Shown here in pieces: positions 45,725-52,685 of a DNA stretch of 58,919 nucleotides. A program made the translations under genes and the position numbers. The number at the start of each line of letters is the position of its first letter. Position 1 is the first letter of the stretch. Source of the stretch: Verrucomicrobiales bacterium (lineage in GTDB: Bacteria > Verrucomicrobiota > Verrucomicrobiia > Verrucomicrobiales > V1-33). The notes under the pieces were generated by a model. It saw nothing but the letters and a program-made list of their open reading frames with translations, was not told the origin of the DNA and did not search any database. The stretch spans positions 1 to 58,919 of the forward strand of contig JAGNEJ010000021.1 of assembly GCA_018003315.1 (NCBI GenBank), written 5' to 3'.

Positions 45725-45923
45725 GTGGCGGCTGCGGTGGATGCCTGCCTGCCGGTGATCGAAGCCGCGCTCCAGTTGGGAGCGCAGCTTTTGCTCGTGC
45801 ATCACGGACTGTTCTGGTCCGGAGTGCAGATGATCGCCGGCGGCGTCTTCCGCAAGCTGAAACTGGCCATGGATCACGATCTGGCGATATACAGTGCGCA
45901 TCGGTCGCTGGATGTCCGTCCGC
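45725..45923 (+). pseudogene. nif3 gene fragment, inverted partial copy
   Basis: On the plus strand this reads VAAAVDACLPVIEAALQLG, the Q-to-HHGLFWSG core, and SAHRSLDVRP, matching residues 43-109 of the Nif3 protein at 44745-45512. It lacks the start, the rest of the protein and the second metal-binding half, so it cannot be functional alone. It is open in the frame of the Crp/Fnr gene but no start supports a fusion. Codon differences are few, so the duplication is recent. Confidence 0.85.
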
Positions 45924-46022
45924 CGTCATCCTCCTCGAAGTTGGGCGGGTTCCCAAGGGCGTCGTCACCCTGCAACACGATCCACGCCCTCTCGTCCGCA
46001 TCGGCCGACGCAACACTCGGAT

Positions 46023-46036
46023 TTGATTCAGATCAA
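46023..46036 (+). promoter_or_regulatory. FNR/DNR-type operator, TTGATTCAGATCAA
   Basis: This is a perfect match to the FNR/Anr/Dnr consensus TTGAT-N4-ATCAA. It is centred about 61 bases upstream of the Crp/Fnr start at 46091. The recognition helix of that Crp/Fnr protein has the E-x2-S-R residues that read this half-site, so autoregulation is likely. The same N4 (TCAG) occurs in the site upstream of the Nod-like gene. Confidence 0.8.
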
Positions 46037-46090
46037 ACCTGCGAGCGCTCGGCAGAACTCGCTCTCCAGCGGACTGTTTTTTGTGATACG

Positions 46091-46843
46091 ATGATTCAAG
46101 TCATGAAAGCACGGACCAAAATTCCTCCAACCCAGGAGATGAAGCGGGCGCCATTGGTTTACTGCGTCTCTCACTGCCTTTTATTCACCGGACTGCCACG
46201 CGAGGATATCGACACCGTCGCGGAACTGGGAATCGTGCGGAACCTCGGCAAGGGAGATTACGTGTTTCGCCAGGGAGATCCGTGCCATGGATTCTACCTG
46301 GTGCAGCGAGGTTCCATCAATCTGCACCGCGTGGTGGCCGACGGACGGGAGAAAGTCATCCACATCTTCCGCGAGAACGAGTCGTTTGCGGAAGGAGCGA
46401 TGAGCATGCCCGGGGGCTACCCGGCGGATGCGAGAGCGGAGGAACCGACCCAACTGCTGATGTTTGGGAAGGCGGAGTTTCTCGGCTTGCTGCGCCAGCG
46501 TCCGGACCTTTCCCTGTGCATGATGGGCTCTCTTGCAGCGCACAATCGCCTGCTCCTCTCCAAGCTGGAAGACCTGACCTCCAAGGACGTGGAAAGCCGC
46601 CTGGCCGACTGGCTGCTCAAACGGTGCCAGAAACCGTGCGCCGATGCACCGGCGGAAGTCAGGCTCACCGTCACCAAACGCGTCCTCGCCGCGGAATTGG
46701 GAACGGCTGCAGAGACGCTTTCCCGCGCACTGGCCCATCTGCGGCAGTTGGGACTGCTGGATGCCAACGGGCGGCAACTGGTGGTGCCCAATCTCCGTGA
46801 ACTGGAACGCTTCCTCCAGGCCCGGATCACCTCCTACCGATGA
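46091..46843 (+). CDS. Crp/Fnr-family transcriptional regulator (DNR/FNR-like)
   Basis: This is a 250-residue regulator. The cyclic-nucleotide-binding-like sensor domain spans residues about 25-145 (LFTGLPREDIDTVAELG, GDYVFRQGDPCHGFYLVQRG). The dimer helix follows. The Crp-type HTH is at about 190-225 (LTVTKRVLAAELGTAAETLSR), with E208, S211 and R212 in recognition positions for TTGA-N6-TCAA. N-terminal Cys are at C25 and C29, but the FNR [4Fe-4S] spacing is not present, so it resembles NO-sensing DNR more than FNR. A second ATG at 46103 is possible. The stop overlaps the next start by ATGA. Confidence 0.9.
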   Translation: MIQVMKARTKIPPTQEMKRAPLVYCVSHCLLFTGLPREDIDTVAELGIVRNLGKGDYVFRQGDPCHGFYLVQRGSINLHRVVADGREKVIHIFRENESFAEGAMSMPGGYPADARAEEPTQLLMFGKAEFLGLLRQRPDLSLCMMGSLAAHNRLLLSKLEDLTSKDVESRLADWLLKRCQKPCADAPAEVRLTVTKRVLAAELGTAAETLSRALAHLRQLGLLDANGRQLVVPNLRELERFLQARITSYR

Positions 46844-47349
46844 GTGTTCAGGGGCTGCCGTCCGCGGAAACGGACATTCCCAGCACGGTTGCGCCGGCGG
46901 CCCTGCGGGTATTTCTGCTGGTGGTGCTGGATCGCATTCGCGCCGGCAGTGAAACGCCGCTGCAATTCGATCTGGATGCGGCCCGCATTTTTGAGGAGGC
47001 GTGGAAAACCCTGACCGCCTCCGCCGGAACGTCGGCAAGGTGGGTGGAGGTGCGCCCGTGGCTGGACCGTCTGATGACGGAACTGCTTCCAACGGCGGGC
47101 GGACAGACCCGAACCTGGTGCGGACACTTGCCGCTGGAAACAGGTCCGGTCCAATGGGTTCACCTGCTCCAGGCTGCACTGCGCCAGGCAGATCCACAGT
47201 GCGCCGCCGTCGCCTGTCTGCGTGCCGAGGGCTGGCCGGAACGTGAAGCCGCTCGGCGCTGCGGTCTTGGTGCCCGCTTGTTCCGACACATAGCCGCCGC
47301 GTTTCACGAAGCCGACGCCCACCATTCCCCCACCCTTTCCAGGCCATGA
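46840..47349 (+). CDS. Small protein with a sigma-factor-region-4-like HTH, function unknown
   Basis: This is a 169-residue soluble protein. The N-terminal half (AALRVFLLVVLDRIRAGSE, RIFEEAWKTLTAS, WLDRLMTELLP) has no family I recognise. The C-terminus (ACLRAEGWPEREAARRCGLGARLFRHIAAAFHEA) looks like an HTH of sigma70 region 4 of ECF-like factors. A region 2 is not visible. It is translationally coupled on both sides by ATGA overlaps: with the Crp/Fnr gene upstream and the kinase downstream. A DNA-binding or sigma-like partner in a kinase operon is inferred. Confidence 0.6.
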   Translation: MSVQGLPSAETDIPSTVAPAALRVFLLVVLDRIRAGSETPLQFDLDAARIFEEAWKTLTASAGTSARWVEVRPWLDRLMTELLPTAGGQTRTWCGHLPLETGPVQWVHLLQAALRQADPQCAAVACLRAEGWPEREAARRCGLGARLFRHIAAAFHEADAHHSPTLSRP

Positions 47350-48665
47350 TGATCGCCATTGTCGAACGCCTGCAGGCTGGCGAGGCGGTGGCAGAGGAGC
47401 GCTTTGCAGGATGGAAAAACGCCCTGCACCAGCTTCGGGACGCCTTTGCGGGAAATGCGCCACCGGCAGTGGAGGAACTGCATCGCCTGACATCTCCCCT
47501 GCCCGCAGACCAGCGGGAGGCGGCCTGGCAGGACCTTGCATCCATCTTTCTGCGTGAATCGTGGAAATCGGTACAAGGAGCGAAGGTGGAGGTTCTGCTG
47601 CGCAGCATCGCGGATCCGTGCCATGATCTGCTGGCAAATCTGCTGGAGGAGGAATTCCTCGCCAGGCACCAGTGGCCGGCCGGCGACGCACCGGACCCGG
47701 CAGAATACACGCAGCGCTTTCCCAATGTCGCCGGACTCGCCGAGAGGCTCGATTCCCACCGCTGCGGCGGGGGGCGCTATGTGAAGCTCTCGCTTTGCGG
47801 AATCGGCGCCGCGGGCCAGGTGTGGGAGGCGCACGACCGTCGGGAGCGGCGGACGGTGGCGCTGAAACAACTGGCGGGCGAAACGGCTGCGCTTCAGGAT
47901 CTTCGAAGAAAGCTGCACGACGAATACTCCGTCGCCGCCAGCCTCAAACATCCTGGCATCATTGCGATGAACGACTGGCACGGCGAGGAATCCATCCCAT
48001 TCTTCACGATGGAATTGATCCGCGGCGAGTCGCTCTCCTCACGGATCGGAAATCTCCACTGTCCTCCACCGTCCCACACGGCAAGGGACATCGCCGAGGC
48101 ACGGGGCGCACTGCTGGAGGTGTTCCGTTCACTCTGCGAGGCCATGGAATTCGCCCACTCACGCGGCATCCTGCACCTCGATTTGAAACCGGCGAACATC
48201 CTCATCCGCGATGGGGCAGGTCCGGTGATTCTTGATTGGGGCGGAGCCCGCGAAGCCGCCGCGCGGGAATCATGCGGACACACCGCCGGCGTCATCGGAA
48301 CCCGCGAATACATGGCCCCGGAACAGGAAGATGGAAATCCGGAGGCGCGCAGCGACGTGTTCGGCTTGGGAGCCATCCTTTATGAAATCCTGACAGGACG
48401 ACCGCCGCGCCATCCATCTGGAAGCATACCGGAGGACCCGCGGCACGCCGAAGGAATCATCCCGCCCCGCAGTCTGGTTCCATCCATTCCACGCGAACTG
48501 GATGCGCTCTGTCTCAGGGCGCTCGCGGGAAATCCTGACAAGCGCTTCTCCACTCCATCGCAATTGGGCGATGCCGTGGGCCACCTTCTCGCACGGGAGG
48601 AAATGCCTGCCTGGCGGCGCATGCTGCACCGCATTTCCTGCCAGGCGGCAGACCCGTCCCGGTGA
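47346..48665 (+). CDS. Hanks-type serine/threonine protein kinase
   Basis: This is 439 residues. A 140-residue N-terminal region has PDPAEYTQRFP, typical of planctomycete/verrucomicrobial kinases. The kinase domain (145-420) has a Gly loop G152-IGAAG, K174 in VALKQL, catalytic H277-L-D279 (HLDLKPANI) and D297-W-G299 in place of DFG. GTREYMAPEQ and SDVFGLGAILYEILTGRPP are also present. All catalytic residues are there, so it should be active. No membrane segment or PASTA repeats follow, so it is probably cytosolic. It is the third gene of the Crp/Fnr operon. Its targets are unknown. Confidence 0.93.
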   Translation: MMIAIVERLQAGEAVAEERFAGWKNALHQLRDAFAGNAPPAVEELHRLTSPLPADQREAAWQDLASIFLRESWKSVQGAKVEVLLRSIADPCHDLLANLLEEEFLARHQWPAGDAPDPAEYTQRFPNVAGLAERLDSHRCGGGRYVKLSLCGIGAAGQVWEAHDRRERRTVALKQLAGETAALQDLRRKLHDEYSVAASLKHPGIIAMNDWHGEESIPFFTMELIRGESLSSRIGNLHCPPPSHTARDIAEARGALLEVFRSLCEAMEFAHSRGILHLDLKPANILIRDGAGPVILDWGGAREAAARESCGHTAGVIGTREYMAPEQEDGNPEARSDVFGLGAILYEILTGRPPRHPSGSIPEDPRHAEGIIPPRSLVPSIPRELDALCLRALAGNPDKRFSTPSQLGDAVGHLLAREEMPAWRRMLHRISCQAADPSR

Positions 48666-48692
48666 AAAATCCGGCGGTTTGCCCGGCCAAAT

Positions 48693-49931
48693 TCAGGCGA
48701 TGATGTCGAGGAGCGGATACTTCCCAATCACCGGTTCGCTTGGGATGCCCAACCATTTTTCGAGCACCGTGGCGTAGAGGCTGCGGAAGTCGGTGGAAAA
48801 CTTCAGACTGCCCCCGCCGCCGCCCTCAAGATCGGTCAGGCTGGGGTGCTTTCCGTGAATGCCGGGCTTGATGCCCGGGCCGAAGACGAACGAGACGCCG
48901 CCTGCGCCGTGGTCCGTTCCGCCGGTGCCGTTTTCCTGAACCCGGCGACCGAATTCGCTGGTGGTGAATGTCAGGACGCGCTTGGCGTGGCCCTGTTTGG
49001 CGAGGTCGGCCTGGAAGGCCACGACGGCATCGTTCAACTGGCCCATGAGATTGTTGTGGGCATCGCGCTGGCCGCTGTGGGTGTCGTAGCCGCCCTGGAA
49101 GGTGTAGTAGGCGCGGGTGCTCAGCCCGCCAACGATGAGTCCGGCGATGACTTTCAAATTGTTGCCGAGTTCTGTTGCTGGATATTCCGTCTGGCTCTTG
49201 TAGCCGGTGGCCAGTTCACGAATTCGCTGGCTGCAGGCATTGGCATTGACGGCGGTGCGGGTGACGAACGAGAGCGTGTCCGCAAGTGGCTGGGCCGCCG
49301 GTGCATTGAATTTGGCATAGAGCGCCGCCCGGTTCTTGTCGCCGTGGTCGCCTTTGAAGCGGAAGGCATCGGGCTGGTAGAAACTCAGCCCCGGGTGCTC
49401 CTGCCCTTCGATGGCCAGCGGCGCCTGGCCGCTGCCCACTGCCATGGCAAGCTGCGGGTCGGGATTGCCCTTGAAGCCGACGTCCAGAGCGCGTCCGATC
49501 CAGCCGTATTTCAAATCCCTGCCGCGCGGATCCGCGGCGTGCCAGATGTCCGTGGCAGTGAAGTGGCTGTAGTTGGGATTGGGATAACCGACGCCCGGCA
49601 CGGCAGCGAACGCTCCCTGGGCCAGCAGTTCCTTGAAGCCATGCAGCCGGGGATGCAGGCCCAGTTCGCTGTCCAGTTTGATGACTTCCTCATCCTTGAT
49701 GCGGGTCAGATTGCGCATTTTGCCGTATTCGGCATGGCCGAACGGGACCAGCGAGCTGATGGAGTCGTTGCCGCCGCTCATTTGAATGACGACAAGAACA
49801 CGGTCATTCACGGGCTCCGGGGCGGCCAGGGAAGTGCGCAGCAGATAATCGGGCAGCACGGTGCTCACACCGATGAGTCCGAGACCGCGGGCAAGAAAAT
49901 CGCGGCGGGTGGCAATGGGCAAACGGTTCAT
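48693..49931 (-). CDS. DUF1501 secreted protein
   Basis: This is a 412-residue protein with a Tat signal (MNRLPIATRRDFLARGLG). VLVVIQMSGGNDSISSLVPFG, HGFKELLAQGAFAAVPGVGYPNPNYSHF, the FTTSEFGRRVQENGTGGTDHGAGG motif and FGPGIKPGIHG are DUF1501 signatures. The fold is alkaline-phosphatase-like. It pairs with the DUF1800 gene 32 bases upstream. The biochemical role is not established. Confidence 0.93.
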   Translation of the reverse strand: MNRLPIATRRDFLARGLGLIGVSTVLPDYLLRTSLAAPEPVNDRVLVVIQMSGGNDSISSLVPFGHAEYGKMRNLTRIKDEEVIKLDSELGLHPRLHGFKELLAQGAFAAVPGVGYPNPNYSHFTATDIWHAADPRGRDLKYGWIGRALDVGFKGNPDPQLAMAVGSGQAPLAIEGQEHPGLSFYQPDAFRFKGDHGDKNRAALYAKFNAPAAQPLADTLSFVTRTAVNANACSQRIRELATGYKSQTEYPATELGNNLKVIAGLIVGGLSTRAYYTFQGGYDTHSGQRDAHNNLMGQLNDAVVAFQADLAKQGHAKRVLTFTTSEFGRRVQENGTGGTDHGAGGVSFVFGPGIKPGIHGKHPSLTDLEGGGGGSLKFSTDFRSLYATVLEKWLGIPSEPVIGKYPLLDIIA

Positions 49932-49963
49932 GGCAGTGGAATGTTGGTTTGGATGGTGGAAGG

Positions 49964-52171
49964 TCAGGACACCTGGAATTCCGGAGTGCTCAGCAGCGCC
50001 GCGGCCGCGGCGCGCAGACGGGCGTTGATTTGATCGCGCTGCGTGGCCCATTCGGCGGGCGGCGGCAGGGGACCGAGAAAACGGATCAGTTCCGCACGCT
50101 TCGCCTCGTTGAGCGGGAGCAGCATCAGGCCTCTGGCGAGCCAGTCCACAGCGGCTTCCGTTTGCTGGATGCCCCTGGCTTCGAGCAGCGCGGCCAGATT
50201 TGCCGTTGACTGATCCACCAGCGCGGCCAGGGCGTTGTAGCGCGTGAGCAGGCGGCTGGTATTGATCCAGTCGCGTCCGCCGTCCCAGCCTTTGACGCTG
50301 GGAGGTTCGAAGAGTTTCTGCCCCATTTCCACCATCGCATTGTCCAGCGCTGCGTAGTTCACGTCCTTGAGGCCCAGCGTCCGAATCGCCCCCGCCATCA
50401 GTTCCGCAGGGCTTTTGATATGGGCGACCGCCGCTGCAGGGCTGTAAAATTCTTCCGACAGGAAGAGGTTTCTGAGCACGGGTGCGATGTCATAGCGGCA
50501 GGTGCGCAGGGTGCCGGCGATCTGATCCAGCATGGCGGCGGAAGGATTGTCATGAACGAAGAAGCGAAAAATCTTGCCGGCCACAAATCGTGCGGTTGCG
50601 GGCTGTTGCAGGATCATGTCCACCAGGTCATCTCCGCCCCAGTTGCCGGAGCGGCCAAAGATGGTCTTCGGCGTCTCGTCGTGGCGGGTGGCAATGAATT
50701 TGAATTGGCCGGTGGCATGCTCATAACTGTAGCCGGTGAGGGCGCGCGAGGCCTCGCGGAGGTCCTGCTCGCTATAGCCCTGGCCTTCGCCCATGGAGAA
50801 CAACTCAAGAATTTCCCGTCCGAGATTTTCGTTCCCGGCTCCCTTGAAATTCGCCTGATTGTCCAGATAGGCAATCATGGCCGGATCCTGCGCAATGCCG
50901 CGGAGCAGACCGCCGAAATTTCCCGCGGCAAAGTCCCGGAAAAGACGGTTCTGCCGGTACATGATGTGAGGGTTTTCGTTTTTCGTGAAATTCACCGCGA
51001 AGTGGCCGTGCCACAGGAGGGTGAGCTTCTCCTCCAGCGGTCGCTGTGACTCCGCCATGCGCTGCAGCCACCATTTCCTCAGATTTTCCTGCTGCTGGAA
51101 GCGCCGCGAAGTGCGTTCGTTACCGAGTTTGAACCGCTCGGATTCGACAAGCCGGTGTTCGAACGGTGTTTCCGTTTCCGGCTGGCGCACGTCCACGCTG
51201 ATGGCCGGCTCTGGCAGTTTCTGGAAATCCACCAGGAAATCCACGGCCGCGTGCAGCCCCATGGCGTGCAGTTTGGTGACTTCCTCCACCGAGCCGCCGA
51301 ATCCGGCGCGCCAGAGCAGGTGGCGGGCTTTGGCAAAGTCCCATGCCTTGCCGCTCAGCGGCTTGAGTCCTCCAATCAGGCTTGCCTGGGTCGCCGCGTT
51401 CGCATCCAGCAGCGCGGGAATTTCCGCGGTCTTTTGGGCAATGGTTGCCGCTGCGGCATCGCGGGCGGCAACGGCGGCGGCATGGGCGGCGACCGCCGTC
51501 TTGGTGGCTTCCACCAACGCCAGCGTGGCCCCCGATTTTTCGGTCACGGCCTTTTCCTCCGCTGCTTTGGCGGCACTGACCGCAGCCGCGGCCTTCTGGA
51601 TTTCCGGCTCTTTGGCAGCGACCACTTTCTCGGCCTCAGCCTTGGCCGCACGCGCCTTTTCCAAGCCATCAACGGCCGCAAAGGCCTCCTCCGCCAGGAC
51701 GGATTCCGCCGCGGTCCGCTCGGCAGTCTGCGCTTTGGAATACGCCTGCTCTGCAGCGGTTTTCTCTGCGGCTGCCTTGTCAGCAGCAGTCTTGGCAGCG
51801 GTGGCGGCATCCGCGGCGGATTTTGATGCGGCCGCTTTGTCGGCGGCGATTTTGTCTGCGGCGGCCTTGTCGGCGGCAGCCTTCGCTGCAGAATTTGCTG
51901 CGCTCGCCGATTCCGCAGCCAGCCGGTCGGCAAGTTCTTTTGCCGCGGAGGCTTTGTCGGATTCAGCTTTCGCCGCGGCGACTTTTGCGTCGAGCGACTG
52001 TTTTGCAGCACCGCTTTCCGCGGATGCTTTTGCGAGGCCCGCCCGGGCCGCATCCACCGGCGAGGGCGGTGCGGGGGTCGCTGGATCGGCGAGGGAAATC
52101 ACCGCCAGGCAGGAGAGCAGGGGCGGCAGCAGCGCCGCAGTGGACATTCGGAAGCAATGGATTCGTTTCAT
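49964..52171 (-). CDS. DUF1800 protein with a long Ala/Lys-rich coiled coil
   Basis: This is 735 residues. A signal peptide (LLPPLLSCLAVISLADPATPA) starts the protein at 52171. Residues about 40-270 are almost only Ala, Lys, Glu, Asp and Ser in heptad-like order (KAAADKAAADKIAADKA), a predicted long coiled coil. The C-terminal DUF1800 domain (about 285-730) has ARHLLWRAGFGGSVEEV, LTLLWHGHFAVNFTK, GNENLGREILELFSMGEG and PPSVKGWDGGRDWINTSRLL. A stalk this long is unusual for DUF1800. It is co-transcribed with DUF1501. Confidence 0.92.
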   Translation of the reverse strand: MKRIHCFRMSTAALLPPLLSCLAVISLADPATPAPPSPVDAARAGLAKASAESGAAKQSLDAKVAAAKAESDKASAAKELADRLAAESASAANSAAKAAADKAAADKIAADKAAASKSAADAATAAKTAADKAAAEKTAAEQAYSKAQTAERTAAESVLAEEAFAAVDGLEKARAAKAEAEKVVAAKEPEIQKAAAAVSAAKAAEEKAVTEKSGATLALVEATKTAVAAHAAAVAARDAAAATIAQKTAEIPALLDANAATQASLIGGLKPLSGKAWDFAKARHLLWRAGFGGSVEEVTKLHAMGLHAAVDFLVDFQKLPEPAISVDVRQPETETPFEHRLVESERFKLGNERTSRRFQQQENLRKWWLQRMAESQRPLEEKLTLLWHGHFAVNFTKNENPHIMYRQNRLFRDFAAGNFGGLLRGIAQDPAMIAYLDNQANFKGAGNENLGREILELFSMGEGQGYSEQDLREASRALTGYSYEHATGQFKFIATRHDETPKTIFGRSGNWGGDDLVDMILQQPATARFVAGKIFRFFVHDNPSAAMLDQIAGTLRTCRYDIAPVLRNLFLSEEFYSPAAAVAHIKSPAELMAGAIRTLGLKDVNYAALDNAMVEMGQKLFEPPSVKGWDGGRDWINTSRLLTRYNALAALVDQSTANLAALLEARGIQQTEAAVDWLARGLMLLPLNEAKRAELIRFLGPLPPPAEWATQRDQINARLRAAAAALLSTPEFQVS

Positions 52172-52322
52172 TTGAGTGTTGGGATGCAGGCCGTTGGCAT
52201 CCTTACCAACGGACCCGAAGGGGCTGTCGAACAGCCATTTCACGGAACCAGCGGATGCTGGATTCGAATGGATGGATTGAACTGGAACGTCAGAAAACCG
52301 ACTTGAGTCGATGCCCTGCCGG

Positions 52323-52685
52323 TCAGGGCCGCCGACCCCGCAGCCATGCGAAGAGGCCTCCGGCATCACGGGTCTGCTGGGCGGAGGAAAAGCGCCATTC
52401 TCCGGTGTCGCCGCGGCCTCGAAAATCGGTCCATTGCATGTGAATGGCATCATCCCCGCAGGGATCAATGCACAGGCCGCAACTGGTGCAGCGGTCCGGT
52501 TGTGTCAGGACGGCGGCATCCCAAACAATCTCCAGCGCCGAGACCGGGCAGACGGCGGCACATCGTCCGCATCCGACACAGAATCCGTTGATGGCCGGCA
52601 GGTGCTTCTGTCCCGACACCGGCGCGGATTGCGCCGGTGCGTCCGCAGTGCGGAGATCCGCCTCCATGGTGGCATCGCGGTTCAT
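52323..52685 (-). CDS. 2x[4Fe-4S] ferredoxin-domain protein
   Basis: This is a 120-residue protein with two cluster motifs. FCVGCGRCAAVCPVSAL is a full C-x2-C-x2-C-x3-C-P. RCTSCGLCIDPCGDDAI has the fourth Cys but Gly in place of Pro. The start at 52685 overlaps the stop of the NO reductase-family gene by ATGA, so the two are coupled. The ferredoxin may bring electrons to the enzyme, or to an assembly or sensor step. This is inferred from coupling. Confidence 0.88.
   Translation of the reverse strand: MNRDATMEADLRTADAPAQSAPVSGQKHLPAINGFCVGCGRCAAVCPVSALEIVWDAAVLTQPDRCTSCGLCIDPCGDDAIHMQWTDFRGRGDTGEWRFSSAQQTRDAGGLFAWLRGRRP

Larger units (their letters stand above)
45513..46090. other. Rearranged intergenic region between nif3 and the Crp/Fnr operon
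   Basis: These 578 bases hold an inverted nif3 fragment (45725-45923), unassigned sequence on either side, and an FNR-type box at 46023-46036. Short frames run across it (for example 45550-46026 on plus and 44908-45690 on minus) but none gives a recognisable protein outside the nif3 piece. It looks like a junction made by duplication and insertion. Confidence 0.7.

Noticed and set aside
45665-46090. A longer Crp/Fnr protein fused to the nif3 fragment
   Set aside because: The frame is open but has no suitable start, and the FNR box lies between the fragment and the ATG at 46091. A 250-residue Crp/Fnr protein is the normal size.
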